This document shows, in pieces, positions 27,385-36,621 of a stretch of 61,300 nucleotides of DNA. The notes below the pieces were generated by a model, which ran no database searches, was not told where the DNA came from, and saw only the letters and a program-made list of their open reading frames with translations. Origin of the DNA: Cryptosporangium minutisporangium. Lineage in GTDB: Bacteria > Actinomycetota > Actinomycetes > Mycobacteriales > Cryptosporangiaceae. Each line of letters starts with the position of its first letter. Positions within the stretch are counted from its first letter, which is position 1. The position numbers and the translations under genes are program-made. The DNA lies in NCBI RefSeq assembly GCF_039536245.1, contig NZ_BAAAYN010000045.1, positions 1 to 61,300 of the forward strand, read 5' to 3'.

Positions 27385-30198
27385 TCAGCGGCGTTTGTCG
27401 AGGGCGTCGATCACGTAGTACAGGAAGTCCTGCGCGCAGGCGTCGATGACCGGGTCCTTCTCGGCCTTCTTGCCCGACGTGTAGGCGCCGCTGGAGAACA
27501 CCAGCCAGTGGCCGTACGCCTTGCGGTAGAACCACCAGTCCTTCTTGCCTGCCTGGCCCTCCGACGCGACGTTGTGGCGACGCGGGACGAAGCTGCCCGC
27601 GGTGCTGCCCTTGATCGCGGTCTCGGCCTGGGCGGCGGTGGCGGCGTCCGGGAAGTTCAGGGCACCGAACGTCACCGCGCACTTGGTCGTGGTGTTCACC
27701 GCGGTGACGCTGGTCACCTCGGAGCACTTCAGCTTCTTCACCAGCGCAACGGCTCCACCGTCGACGGCCTTGCCGCAGTCGGCTGCCTTGTCCTGACCGG
27801 TGCGGGTGTAGCTGCCGCTGGTCGAGAGCGTGTACTTCGGCAGGCTGATCGCGGTCAGCTCCAGGGGCTCCGGGTCGGTGGCCCGGGAGGCGAGCTTGTC
27901 GCTGGCGCCGGTGGTCGCGGGAGACGGGTTGTCGCTGGCGCTCGGCGTCGGCGCTCCGGTCGTGGCGGACGCTTTGGGAGCAGCGGCCTTGTCGGACGAG
28001 TCGTCGTCCCCGAACAGCAGGAAACCACCGACGCCGGCCAGCGCGATGACCAGCACGGCGACGCCGGCGATGATCGCGATCAGCTTTCCCCGGCCGCCGC
28101 CGTCCTCCGGCGGGGTGTCGTCGAGCCGGCGCCGGGTCGGCGTCAGCGACGTCGATCGGTCGCCCTCGGCTCGGGCCGGTAAACCGCTGCCGCGCGAGTA
28201 AGCGGCGCCGTACGGGTCGCCGCCCGGACCCTCCAGCGGAGGGAAGGCCGTCGTCGGGGGTCCGCCGGGCGGCCCTCCGGCGGGCGCGCCACTGGACGGC
28301 GCGCCGCCGTACTGCGGGTCCCCGTACTGGGGATCTCCGTATTGAGGGTCGCCGTGCTGGGGTCCACCGTGCTGGGGTCCACCGTGCTGGGGTCCACCGT
28401 GCTGGGGTCCACCGTGCTGGGGTCCACCGTGCTGGGGTCCACCGTGCTGGGGTCCACCGTGCTGGGGTCCACCGTGCTGGGGTCCACCGTGCTGGGGTCC
28501 ACCGTGCTGGGGTCCACCGTGCTGGGGTCCACCGTGCTGGGGTCCACCGTGCTGGGGTCCACCGTGCTGGGGTCCACCGTGCTGGGGTCCACCGTGCTGG
28601 GGTCCACCGTGCTGGGGTCCACCGTGCTGGGGTCCACCGTGCTGGGGTCCACCGTGCTGGGGTCCACCGTGCTGGGGTCCACCGTGCTGGGGTCCACCGT
28701 GCTGGGGTCCACCGTGCTGGGGTCCACCGTGCTGGGGTCCACCGTGCTGGGGTCCACCGTGCTGGGGTCCACCGTGCTGGGGTCCACCGTGCTGGGGTCC
28801 ACCGTGCTGGGGTCCACCGTGCTGGGGTCCACCGTGCTGGGGTCCACCGTGCTGGGGTCCACCGTGCTGGGGTCCACCGTGCTGGGGTCCACCGTGCTGG
28901 GGTCCACCGTGCTGGGGTCCACCGTGCTGGGGTCCACCGTGCTGGGGTCCGCTGTGCTGGGGTCCACCGTGCTGGGGTCCACCGTGCTGGGGTCCACCGT
29001 GCTGGGGTCCACCGTGCTGGGGTCCACCGTGCTGGGGTCCACCGTGCTGGGGTCCACCGTGCTGGGGTCCACTGTACGGCGTACTGCCGTACTGGCCACC
29101 AGTGCTGTACGGGTCGCCGGTCGCGTACGGGTCGCCACCCTGCTGCTGCGGCGCCCCGCCGTACCTGGGGTCGTTGTACTGCGGGTCTGCGTACTGCGGG
29201 TCTGCGTACTGGGGAGCCCCGTACTGCGGGTCGCCGTACTGCGGGCCCGCGTACTGGGGATCCGCGTACTGGGGATCCGCGTACTGGGGATCCGCGTACT
29301 GGGGGTCTGCGTACTGGGGGTCCCCGTACGGCGGGTTCCCCGCCTGAGAGTGCCCGGCCTGGGGATGCCCAGCCTGCGGGTTCCCGTACTGGGGATCCGC
29401 GTACTGGCTTTCCGCATATTGGGGTTCGGCGTACTGCGGGGCGTACTGAGCGCCGTGCTGGCCACCGGCGTACGGGTCACCGCCGCGCTGCGGCTCCGCG
29501 TACGGCGCTCCGCTCGACGGCGCACCACCAGCGGGCGGACCGTACCGCTCGGGCTGTCGGGGGTAGCTGCCCGACGGTGACTCTTGGTAGCCGTCCTGGT
29601 ATCCGGGCGGCTGCGCCTGGTAGCCCGCCGGACCCTCCTGGTAGCCCGACGGTGCTCCCTGGTGCCCGCCGGAACCATCCGGATAGCCGGGCGGAGGTCC
29701 GTGCTGCCCGGACGGTGTCTCCCGGTAGTCGTAGCCGGGAGCCTGCCCCTGATAACCCGAGGGCGACTCCTGGTAGCCCTGGTACGGGTAACTCCCGCCC
29801 TGCTCGGGCTGGCCACCCTGCCCGTGCTGGCCACCCTGTGCCTGCTGGCCACCCTGGCCGTCCGGCGTCGGCTCGAACCAACTCCGTCCGGCCTGGTCGT
29901 CGGATCCCGGCGCGGCCGGATAACCCGGCTGCTGCTCCGGGTAGCCCGGGTAACCCTGCTGCTGAGCGCCGTAGGGGTACTGGTCACCGTGCGGCTGCTG
30001 CGGACCGCCGTACTGCTGCTCGGGCGGGTAGCCCGGCGCGTACCGCGGGTCGTACTGACCCTGCGGCGGGTACGGCTGATCACCCGGCGACGGCCGGGGC
30101 GCGGACGGATCCGCACCGGCGCGGTCGGGGTCGTCGGCACCGGGCCGACCCTGGGGTGGGCTGTCCCAACCCGGCTGGCCCGGAGGCGGCGTGGTCAT
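27385..30198 (-). CDS. Single-pass membrane protein with huge Gln/Pro/Gly/His repeat domain
   Basis: I do not recognise a named family. Residues 1 to about 375 are rich in Pro, Gly, Gln and Tyr (PQYADPQYADPQY-like pentads). Residues about 376-615 are 48 pentads GGPQH (one SGPQH). A basic stretch precedes one transmembrane helix at about 703-729 (LIAIIAGVAVLVIALAGVGG). The last 200 residues, predicted outside the membrane, begin with a Ser/Thr/Ala linker and have a compact domain with four or more cysteines ending YYVIDALDKRR. The start is ATG at 30198. No signal peptide is seen. The layout resembles the protein at 44989-45975. The function is unknown; the disordered region may scaffold or phase-separate. 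Confidence 0.8.
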   Translation of the reverse strand: MTTPPPGQPGWDSPPQGRPGADDPDRAGADPSAPRPSPGDQPYPPQGQYDPRYAPGYPPEQQYGGPQQPHGDQYPYGAQQQGYPGYPEQQPGYPAAPGSDDQAGRSWFEPTPDGQGGQQAQGGQHGQGGQPEQGGSYPYQGYQESPSGYQGQAPGYDYRETPSGQHGPPPGYPDGSGGHQGAPSGYQEGPAGYQAQPPGYQDGYQESPSGSYPRQPERYGPPAGGAPSSGAPYAEPQRGGDPYAGGQHGAQYAPQYAEPQYAESQYADPQYGNPQAGHPQAGHSQAGNPPYGDPQYADPQYADPQYADPQYADPQYAGPQYGDPQYGAPQYADPQYADPQYNDPRYGGAPQQQGGDPYATGDPYSTGGQYGSTPYSGPQHGGPQHGGPQHGGPQHGGPQHGGPQHGGPQHGGPQHSGPQHGGPQHGGPQHGGPQHGGPQHGGPQHGGPQHGGPQHGGPQHGGPQHGGPQHGGPQHGGPQHGGPQHGGPQHGGPQHGGPQHGGPQHGGPQHGGPQHGGPQHGGPQHGGPQHGGPQHGGPQHGGPQHGGPQHGGPQHGGPQHGGPQHGGPQHGGPQHGGPQHGGPQHGGPQHGGPQHGGPQHGGPQHGGPQHGGPQHGDPQYGDPQYGDPQYGGAPSSGAPAGGPPGGPPTTAFPPLEGPGGDPYGAAYSRGSGLPARAEGDRSTSLTPTRRRLDDTPPEDGGGRGKLIAIIAGVAVLVIALAGVGGFLLFGDDDSSDKAAAPKASATTGAPTPSASDNPSPATTGASDKLASRATDPEPLELTAISLPKYTLSTSGSYTRTGQDKAADCGKAVDGGAVALVKKLKCSEVTSVTAVNTTTKCAVTFGALNFPDAATAAQAETAIKGSTAGSFVPRRHNVASEGQAGKKDWWFYRKAYGHWLVFSSGAYTSGKKAEKDPVIDACAQDFLYYVIDALDKRR
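28354..29073. repeat. 48 tandem copies of a 15-bp repeat
   Basis: The unit on the + strand is GTGCTGGGGTCCACC, repeated head to tail 48 times. I see one internal variant (about 28951, GCTGTG in place of ACCGTG) and one base changed in the last unit. It encodes GGPQH on the - strand. The near-perfect identity implies recent expansion or ongoing homogenisation and makes the copy number likely to vary between isolates. Confidence 0.97.
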
Positions 30199-30344
30199 GC
30201 CACCGAGCCTACTTACCCTCCGCTCCAACCGTGCGTTGCATCGGGCCCCCATCAGCCACCTCGTGACCGAACGGCTACCGTGTGCCCCGGTCACCCCGGC
30301 AGACTGGTCGGAACCGGGCGCACTGCCGGTGTGACACGCTGCTT

Positions 30345-30374
30345 TTGACCATGCCTGAATGTGCCGGGTATCCT
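30345..30374 (+). promoter_or_regulatory. Candidate rplM promoter
   Basis: TTGACC (30345-30350) and TATCCT (30369-30374) are spaced by 18 bases, a good sigma-70-type match. Transcription would begin near 30381, leaving a leader of about 125 bases before the rplM GTG. The gap 30199-30507 holds no gene. Confidence 0.55.
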
Positions 30375-30401
30375 TGGCTGCTGTTGCGCGTTCCATCCAT
30401 C

Positions 30402-30427
30402 CGCGGGGTAATTCACGCCCCGCGTTT
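30402..30427 (+). promoter_or_regulatory. Attenuator-like hairpin in rplM leader
   Basis: A perfect 7-bp stem CGCGGGG/CCCCGCG (30402-30408 with 30418-30424) is followed directly by TTT, within the presumed rplM leader. L13 operons carry autoregulatory leaders in several bacterial groups. Whether this is one cannot be decided by eye. Confidence 0.4.
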
Positions 30428-30507
30428 GCATGAACTCAAGTTCGGCGCGCTCCACCGCCGGTGAGCGGCCAGCGGATCCGAGAGTACTGACGAGACAAGG
30501 TAGACCC

Positions 30508-30951
30508 GTGCGTACGTTTAGCCCGAAGGCCGGAGACGTCCAGCGTCAGTGGCACGTCATCGACGCGAGCGACGTCGTCCTCGGACGGCTCGCGAGCCAC
30601 GTAGCCCAGCTGCTGCGGGGCAAGCACAAGCCGATCTTCGCGCCCCACGTCGACACCGGTGACTTCGTCATCGTCGTGAACGCGTCCAAGGTCGCCCTGA
30701 CCGGCAACAAGCGCGAGACGAAGGTCGCCTACCGGCACTCCGGTTACCCGGGCGGCCTCAAGCGCGTCGCTTACAACGAGCTGCTCGAGACGCGTCCCGA
30801 GCGGGCCATCGAGCTCGCCGTTCGCGGCATGCTCCCGAAGAACAAGCTCGGTCGCCAGCTGCTGAGCAAGCTCAAGGTCTACGCAGGCCCGGAGCACCCG
30901 CACAGCGCACAGAAGCCGACGCCGTTCGAGATCAGCCAGGTAGCGCAGTAA
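30508..30951 (+). CDS. rplM: 50S ribosomal protein L13
   Basis: L13 is an early-assembly large-subunit protein. The 147 residues start [20 protein letters not shown] and contain [20 protein letters not shown] and the C-terminal [19 protein letters not shown]. The start is GTG at 30508 after ACAAGG. The longer upstream frame has no family similarity. It is paired with rpsI as in almost all bacteria and is preceded by a promoter and hairpin leader. Confidence 0.97.
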   Translation: MRTFSPKAGDVQRQWHVIDASDVVLGRLASHVAQLLRGKHKPIFAPHVDTGDFVIVVNASKVALTGNKRETKVAYRHSGYPGGLKRVAYNELLETRPERAIELAVRGMLPKNKLGRQLLSKLKVYAGPEHPHSAQKPTPFEISQVAQ

Positions 30952-30994
30952 GCGCTCCGGACGCCCGCAGACTCAGCAGTAGGAGATACCCAGC

Positions 30995-31402
30995 GTGACC
31001 ATCCCTGTCGTCGCGGAGAAGCCGATCCAGACGGTCGGCCGCCGCAAGGAGGCCATCGTCCGGGTCCGGCTCGTTCCGGGCACCGGCCAGTTCAAGCTCA
31101 ACGGCCGCACCATCGAGGAGTACTTCCCGAACAAGGTGCACCAGCAGCTCATCCGTGAGCCGTTCGTCACCCTCGAGAAGACCGAGCAGTTCGACGTCAT
31201 CGCGAGCCTGCGGGGCGGCGGCATCACCGGTCAGGCGGGTGCGCTCCGGCTTGCTATCGCTCGTGCGCTGATCACCGTCGAGCCCGACGACCGTCCGGCG
31301 CTGAAGAAGGCCGGCTTCCTCACCCGTGACCCCCGGGTGAAGGAGCGGAAGAAGTACGGCCTCAAGAAGGCCCGTAAGGCGCCTCAGTACAGCAAGCGCT
31401 GA
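30995..31402 (+). CDS. rpsI: 30S ribosomal protein S9
   Basis: S9 reaches into the P site with its basic C-terminal tail. The 135 residues include [40 protein letters not shown] and the C-terminal [12 protein letters not shown]. The start is GTG at 30995, preceded by GTAGGAG. It is co-transcribed with rplM (43-base gap), and a 13-bp hairpin about 56 bases downstream ends the operon. Confidence 0.97.
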   Translation: MTIPVVAEKPIQTVGRRKEAIVRVRLVPGTGQFKLNGRTIEEYFPNKVHQQLIREPFVTLEKTEQFDVIASLRGGGITGQAGALRLAIARALITVEPDDRPALKKAGFLTRDPRVKERKKYGLKKARKAPQYSKR

Positions 31403-31458
31403 TTTACTCCCTGGCCGGAACGTGTGTTCTACCCGTTCGGCCGGGCGCTCGGCTCGAC

Positions 31459-31488
31459 CCGGCCGGTGGCGGTCTCGCCACCGGCCGG
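31459..31488 (+). terminator. Terminator after rpsI
   Basis: A perfect 13-bp stem (31459-31471 with 31476-31488) and a GTCT loop. The remaining gap to glmM (31489-31732) holds no gene that I can support. It must contain the glmM promoter, which is not obvious. Confidence 0.75.
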
Positions 31489-31732
31489 TGTGTTCCACAC
31501 GGGGGGCGGCCCGTTCCGTGCGCCGCGACGTCGCGCGCCCGACAGGGCTGCGTTGTCTGACCCGCTACCGTCCACCCGTGGCGCCGTTCCGGCGCACAAC
31601 GCCGATGAACTCTTCTCGACCTCCGGCATCCGCCCAGGGCGAGCGACCCCAGCGGTCGCCGGGTGAGCAGAGTTCAGTTCACCTGTACCGCTCACCACGA
31701 GCGGTCGTGACCTCCGCGGAGTGGCGGATCTG

Positions 31733-33076
31733 ATGGGTCGTCTGTTCGGTACCGACGGAGTACGAGGCCTCGCCAACGGCGACCTCACGCCGGAACTCTC
31801 GATGGCGGTGGCCGTTGCTGCGGCGCACGTCCTGGCCGGAGTCGAGGGACCACGTCCGAAGGCCGTCGTGGGTCGTGACCCGCGCGCCAGCGGTGAGATG
31901 CTGGAGGCGGCGGTCTGCGCCGGACTGGCCAGCGCCGGTGCCGACGTGACCAGAGTCGGCGTGCTGCCGACTCCCGCGGTCGCCCACCTCACCGCCGAGC
32001 TCGGCGCGGACCTCGGTGTCATGCTCTCGGCGAGCCACAACCCGATGCCCGACAACGGCATCAAGTTGTTCGCCCGTGGTGGCCACAAGCTCCCCGACGA
32101 GATCGAGGACGCGATCGAGGAGGCCATCCGGCACAACGCGGCCCGTGAGTGGACGCGTCCCGCCGGGGCCGGGGTCGGCCGGATCGGTGACCTCTACGAC
32201 GGTGGCGAGCGTTACGTCGAGCACCTGCTCACCACGCTTCCGCATCGGCTGGACGGCATCACGGTCGTCGTCGACTGCGCGCACGGGGCGGCGTCGAGCG
32301 TCGCTCCGGAGCTCTATCGGCGGGCCGGCGCCACCGTGATCCCGGTCGCTGCCGAGCCCGACGGGCTCAACATCAACGACGGCGTCGGCTCCACCCACCT
32401 CGACGTCGTCCAGGCGGCGGTGCGGGAGCACGGGGCCGACATCGGCATCGCGCACGACGGAGACGCCGATCGCTGCCTCGCGGTGGACGCCAACGGCGAG
32501 ATCATCGACGGCGACCAGATCATGGCAATCCTCGCGCTGGCGATGAAGGACGCGGGGACGCTCATCGAGGACACGCTCGTCGTCACCGTGATGAGCAACC
32601 TCGGTCTGACGCTGGCGATGAAGGAGGCCGGCATCTCGTTGGTCACCACCGGCGTCGGTGACCGGTACGTGCTGGAGGCGCTGCGGGCGCAGAACCTGGC
32701 GCTGGGCGGTGAGCAGAGCGGCCACGTCGTGATGCCCGCGCACGCCACGACCGGCGACGGGCTCTTGACCGCGCTGCACCTGATGGCCCGGATGGCGTCG
32801 AGCGGGCGGTCGATCGCGGACCTGGCCGGGGCCGTCACGCGGCTGCCCCAGGTTCTGGTCAACGTGCGGGTGAACGACAAGGCGGCCGTCGCGAAGGCGG
32901 AGTCGGTCGCCGCCGCGGTCGCCGAGGCGGAGCGTGAGCTGGGGGAGACCGGCCGGGTGCTGCTGCGCCCGTCGGGCACCGAGCGGCTGATCCGGGTCAT
33001 GGTGGAGGCTGCCAGCCAGGAGGACGCCGAGGCGGTCGCTCACCGGATCGCGAAGGTCGTCGCCGACGTCAGCTAG
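31733..33076 (+). CDS. glmM: Phosphoglucosamine mutase
   Basis: Converts glucosamine 6-phosphate to glucosamine 1-phosphate for UDP-GlcNAc and peptidoglycan. The 447 residues start [20 protein letters not shown] and contain the phospho-Ser loop [12 protein letters not shown] (Ser101), the metal loop [18 protein letters not shown] and the C-terminal [15 protein letters not shown] prefer ATG 31733 to the in-frame GTG at 31721 because it matches the universal GlmM N-terminus. It works with glmS further downstream in the same pathway. Confidence 0.96.
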   Translation: MGRLFGTDGVRGLANGDLTPELSMAVAVAAAHVLAGVEGPRPKAVVGRDPRASGEMLEAAVCAGLASAGADVTRVGVLPTPAVAHLTAELGADLGVMLSASHNPMPDNGIKLFARGGHKLPDEIEDAIEEAIRHNAAREWTRPAGAGVGRIGDLYDGGERYVEHLLTTLPHRLDGITVVVDCAHGAASSVAPELYRRAGATVIPVAAEPDGLNINDGVGSTHLDVVQAAVREHGADIGIAHDGDADRCLAVDANGEIIDGDQIMAILALAMKDAGTLIEDTLVVTVMSNLGLTLAMKEAGISLVTTGVGDRYVLEALRAQNLALGGEQSGHVVMPAHATTGDGLLTALHLMARMASSGRSIADLAGAVTRLPQVLVNVRVNDKAAVAKAESVAAAVAEAERELGETGRVLLRPSGTERLIRVMVEAASQEDAEAVAHRIAKVVADVS

Positions 33077-33155
33077 GGCGGAGCGGCGGCGCGCGGACCG
33101 GGATCGGTTGCTGCCGCGCGTCCAAGAGGTGTCGTTGTTGCCGTGAGCGGTAAAC

Positions 33156-34652
33156 ATGACCCGTATGGGTCAGCCGGAACCGCAGGTCGCAGAGCGTTAT
33201 GAGGCGGCGCAGCCGTCACCGACCGGAAACGCGGACCGCAGACTGCTGGCGCGTCTCCTGTTCGCGCTGGTGGCCGCGTGTGCCGCTGCCGTGCCGGTCG
33301 CGCTGCTGGCGATCGTGGTCAAGAACGTCGACTGGCCGGTCGCGCGGCTGGATCTGGCGATCGCCCGGGGACTGAACGGGTACGCCGCCGACCACCAGTG
33401 GTTCGTCGACGTCCTGGATTGGATCTCGACGGTCGGGCACCCGGCCACGTTCCGGATCGGCGCCACGGTGGCCGCGCTCTGGCTGCTCGCGGTCGCCCGG
33501 CCACGCCTCGCGCTCTGGACGCTGGTCACGACGTGGGGCGGCGCGCTGCTCGGCGTCCTGCTGAAGTTGCTGGTCGCGCGGGCGCGGCCGGTGTTGCCGG
33601 AGGCGGTCGCACACGCGGACGGGTACTCGTTCCCCTCCGGGCACGCGGTCGGGGCGTTCGTCGGCTGCGCTGTCCTGCTCCTCCTGTGGCTGGACATGGC
33701 GAAGCCCCGGCAGAGAGTGATCGGCTGGGTCGTGGCGGGCCTCGGCGCCGCGGCGGTCTGCTTCTCCCGCATGGGCCTGGGCGTGCACTACTTCAGCGAC
33801 GTCGTCGGTGGCTGCCTCGTCGGCCTGGGGTGGGTGGCCGCGACGACGATCGTCTTCCAGGTGTGGCGCCGGGAGACCGGGCTGCCCGCGGCGGACGTGG
33901 TGAACACCGGGATCGAGCCGGAACGCGCCGAGGAGGACGCCGACACTCGTCCGCTCCCGCCGTGGCGCGACGTCTTCGGCGAGATCGCGCGGCCGTTGCC
34001 GCGTCTGTTGCCGCTCTGGATCGCGCTGGTGGCGGTTACTGCGGGTGTGGGCTGGTTGGTGACGAAAGCGTTCGGCGACTCGGCCGTCGGCGACCTCGAC
34101 CGTGAACTCCCGCTCTGGTTCGCCGACCGCAGCACGCCGACGCTGGACGATCTGACCGCGTTCTGCACGCTGATCGGCGAGACCACCACGATCGTCGTCG
34201 TCACCGCCGTCGGGTTCTTCTTCGCCCGGCTGCTCTACCGCCGCTGGCTGGAACCGGTCGTGATCCTGTTCGCCGTGGTCGGCGAGGTCTGGGGGTTCGT
34301 GCTGGTGACCTGGCTGGTCGACCGCGAGCGGCCGCCGGTGGCGCAGCTCGACGAGGCGCCGCCGACCAGCAGTTTCCCGTCCGGCCACACGGCCGCGACC
34401 GTGTGTTGTTACGGAATCCTCGCGGTGCTCGCCGCCCGCCGGACCAGGGTGCCGCGTCCGTGGCTGTTCGCGGGTGTGGCGCTGGCGGTGGTGCTGATCG
34501 GGATCTGCCGGATCTACCGCGGCATGCACCACCCCACCGACGTGATCGCCGGCGTGGCCTACGGCTCGGTGTGGCTCACGATCGTGGTGATGCTGCTGTT
34601 GCGGAAATCACCCCAGGCCGAGGGGTTTACTGCCCGAAAGGTCAGGTCTTAG
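33156..34652 (+). CDS. Fused double PAP2-family membrane phosphatase
   Basis: An integral membrane protein of 498 residues with two PAP2 (type 2 phosphatidic acid phosphatase) units, each with about six hydrophobic helices. Unit 1 has Lys137 and Arg144-Pro145 of the KX6RP motif, PSGH at 160-163, and SRMGLGVHYFSDV. Unit 2 has PSGH near 407 and CRIYRGMHHPTDV, but its first motif (TWLVDRERP) has Thr where the leading Lys belongs. Such enzymes dephosphorylate undecaprenyl pyrophosphate or lipid phosphates. Location between glmM and glmS suggests wall-lipid recycling, which is inference. ATG at 33165 is an alternative start. Confidence 0.85.
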   Translation: MTRMGQPEPQVAERYEAAQPSPTGNADRRLLARLLFALVAACAAAVPVALLAIVVKNVDWPVARLDLAIARGLNGYAADHQWFVDVLDWISTVGHPATFRIGATVAALWLLAVARPRLALWTLVTTWGGALLGVLLKLLVARARPVLPEAVAHADGYSFPSGHAVGAFVGCAVLLLLWLDMAKPRQRVIGWVVAGLGAAAVCFSRMGLGVHYFSDVVGGCLVGLGWVAATTIVFQVWRRETGLPAADVVNTGIEPERAEEDADTRPLPPWRDVFGEIARPLPRLLPLWIALVAVTAGVGWLVTKAFGDSAVGDLDRELPLWFADRSTPTLDDLTAFCTLIGETTTIVVVTAVGFFFARLLYRRWLEPVVILFAVVGEVWGFVLVTWLVDRERPPVAQLDEAPPTSSFPSGHTAATVCCYGILAVLAARRTRVPRPWLFAGVALAVVLIGICRIYRGMHHPTDVIAGVAYGSVWLTIVVMLLLRKSPQAEGFTARKVRS

Positions 34653-34706
34653 CGTCGAACGTAGCTCTCTGTCATCCCGGCATCAGTACTGCAGTAGGTG
34701 CTTGGG

Positions 34707-34712
34707 TAGCCT
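34707..34712 (+). promoter_or_regulatory. Candidate -10 of leaderless glmS promoter
   Basis: TAGCCT ends seven bases before the glmS ATG and no Shine-Dalgarno lies between, as expected for a leaderless actinobacterial mRNA. This leaves no room for a glmS ribozyme leader. Confidence 0.5.
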
Positions 34713-34719
34713 CGGCCCT

Positions 34720-36621
34720 ATGTGTGGAATCGTTGGCTACACCGGTCCGCGTCGCGCGGTCGACATCGTGGTGGAAGGCCTCCGCCGGTTGGAGTACCGG
34801 GGGTATGACTCCGCCGGTGTCGCGGTGGTCGACAACGGCCGGATCGGCCTGGAGAAGAAGGCCGGGAAGCTGGCCAACCTGACGTCGGCGCTCGCGCAGC
34901 CCGACAGCCCGGTCGGCCCGTCTGACGCGGGCACCGCGATCGGACACACCCGGTGGGCCACCCACGGTGGGCCGACGGACCGCAACGCGCACCCGCACCT
35001 CTCGGCGGACGGCAGCATCGCGGTGATCCACAACGGGATCATCGAGAACTTCGCGGCCCTGCGGACCGAGCTGGAGGACCGGGGCGTCGAGTTCCGCTCC
35101 GACACCGACACCGAGACCGCCGCCCACCTGATCGCCGAGGCCTACTGGTCGCTCGACGCCAGCGATTACGGCCACACCAGCACCGACGAGACCCCGGGCC
35201 GGCTGGCCGAGGCGATGCGTATCGTCTGCCGCCGGCTGGAGGGCGCGTTCACGCTCCTCGTCGTGCACCGGGACGTCCCGGGCGTCGTCGTGGGTGCGCG
35301 CCGCAACTCGCCGATGGTCGCGGGCCGCGGCAACGGCGAGAACTTCTTGGCGAGCGACGTCTCCGCGTTCATCGAGTACACCCGCGAGGCCGTCGAGCTC
35401 GGCCAGGACCAGGTCGTCGAGGTCACCGCGGACGGCATCGTCGTCACGGACTTCGCCGGTAGTGCCGCCGAGGTGCGGGACTACCACGTCGACTGGGACG
35501 TGTCGGCCGCCGAGAAGGGCGGCTACGACTACTTCATGCTCAAGGAGATCGCCGAGCAGCCGCAGGCGATCGCCGACACGCTGCGCGGCCGTCTGACCGA
35601 GCACGGCGAGATCTCGCTCGACGAAGTCCGCCTCAGTGACCAGGACCTGCGCGACATCGACAAGATCTTCGTGATCGGCTGCGGCACCTCGTACAACGCC
35701 GGCCTGGTCGGGAAGTACGCGATCGAGCACTGGACGCGTATCCCGGTCGAGGTCGAACTCGCCAGCGAGTTCCGCTACCGCGACCCGGTGCTCGACCGGT
35801 CGACGCTGGTCATCGCGATCAGCCAGTCCGGCGAGACGATGGACACGATCATGGCGCTGCGCCACGCCAAGGAGCAGAAGGCGCGCGTCCTCGCGGTCTG
35901 CAACACGAACGGTTCGACGATCCCGCGCGAGTCCGACGGTGTGCTCTACACGCACGCCGGGCCGGAGATCGCGGTCGCGTCGACGAAGGCGTTCGTCACT
36001 CAGATCATCGCGGTGTACCTGGTGGGTCTGCACCTCGCGCAGATCCGTGGCATCAAGTACTCCGACGAGGTCGCGGCGATCGTCGACCAGCTCAAGGCGA
36101 CGCCGGACGCGGTGGCCGAGGTGCTCACCACGATGGAGCCGGTGCGGAAGCTGGCCCGTGACCTCTCCGGGTCCCAGCAGGTGCTGTTCCTCGGTCGGCA
36201 CGTCGGGTACCCGGTGGCGCTCGAGGGTGCGCTCAAGCTCAAGGAGCTCGCGTACATGCACGCCGAGGGCTTCGCGGCGGGCGAGCTCAAGCACGGGCCG
36301 ATCTCGCTGATCGACGACGGGGTTCCGGTCGTCATCACGGTGCCGTCGCCGCGTGGCCGCAGCATCCTGCACGACAAGATCGTGTCGAACATCCAGGAAG
36401 TGCGGGCCCGAGGCGCCCGGACGATCGTGATCGCCGAAGAGGGCGACCACGCGGTCGAGCCCTACGCCGACCACATCATCCGGGTACCCCGGACGACGAC
36501 GCTGCTCGCGCCGCTGACGACGGTCGTGCCGCTGCAGGTGCTCGCGTGCGAGATCGCCGCTGCCCGCGGCAACGACGTGGACCAGCCCCGCAACCTGGCG
36601 AAGTCGGTCACCGTCGAATAG
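34720..36621 (+). CDS. glmS: Glutamine-fructose-6-phosphate aminotransferase (isomerizing)
   Basis: Makes glucosamine 6-phosphate from fructose 6-phosphate and glutamine, the entry step to UDP-GlcNAc. The 633 residues begin MCGIVGYTG, with Cys2 as the nucleophile exposed after Met removal. The glutaminase domain (HTRWATHGGPTDRNAHPH) is followed by two SIS domains (GCGTSYNAGLVGKYAIEHW, SQSGETMDT) and the conserved C-terminal PRNLAKSVTVE. Start 34720 is fixed by Cys2. It is probably leaderless. The last 27 or so coding bases are the seed of the tandem array that follows. Confidence 0.96.
   Translation: MCGIVGYTGPRRAVDIVVEGLRRLEYRGYDSAGVAVVDNGRIGLEKKAGKLANLTSALAQPDSPVGPSDAGTAIGHTRWATHGGPTDRNAHPHLSADGSIAVIHNGIIENFAALRTELEDRGVEFRSDTDTETAAHLIAEAYWSLDASDYGHTSTDETPGRLAEAMRIVCRRLEGAFTLLVVHRDVPGVVVGARRNSPMVAGRGNGENFLASDVSAFIEYTREAVELGQDQVVEVTADGIVVTDFAGSAAEVRDYHVDWDVSAAEKGGYDYFMLKEIAEQPQAIADTLRGRLTEHGEISLDEVRLSDQDLRDIDKIFVIGCGTSYNAGLVGKYAIEHWTRIPVEVELASEFRYRDPVLDRSTLVIAISQSGETMDTIMALRHAKEQKARVLAVCNTNGSTIPRESDGVLYTHAGPEIAVASTKAFVTQIIAVYLVGLHLAQIRGIKYSDEVAAIVDQLKATPDAVAEVLTTMEPVRKLARDLSGSQQVLFLGRHVGYPVALEGALKLKELAYMHAEGFAAGELKHGPISLIDDGVPVVITVPSPRGRSILHDKIVSNIQEVRARGARTIVIAEEGDHAVEPYADHIIRVPRTTTLLAPLTTVVPLQVLACEIAAARGNDVDQPRNLAKSVTVE

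Noticed and set aside
28342-29580. + strand ORF with VLGST repeats (412 codons)
   Set aside because: It is the antisense reading of the 15-bp repeat, whose period of 15 keeps every frame open. The - strand frame has a membrane helix and a normal C-terminal domain.
28143-30140. - strand ORF of 665 codons (STVDP repeats)
   Set aside because: This is another frame of the same repeat region; no domain, and the overlapping frame is the credible gene.
31609-31627. 19-base match (18/19) to the reverse complement of 6941-6959
   Set aside because: Both lie in gaps next to ribosomal genes, but one such match within 61 kb is about what chance would give, and flanks do not align.
34653-34719. glmS ribozyme or leader riboswitch
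   Set aside because: Only 67 bases precede glmS and a -10 box lies seven bases from the ATG; there is no room and no conserved core.
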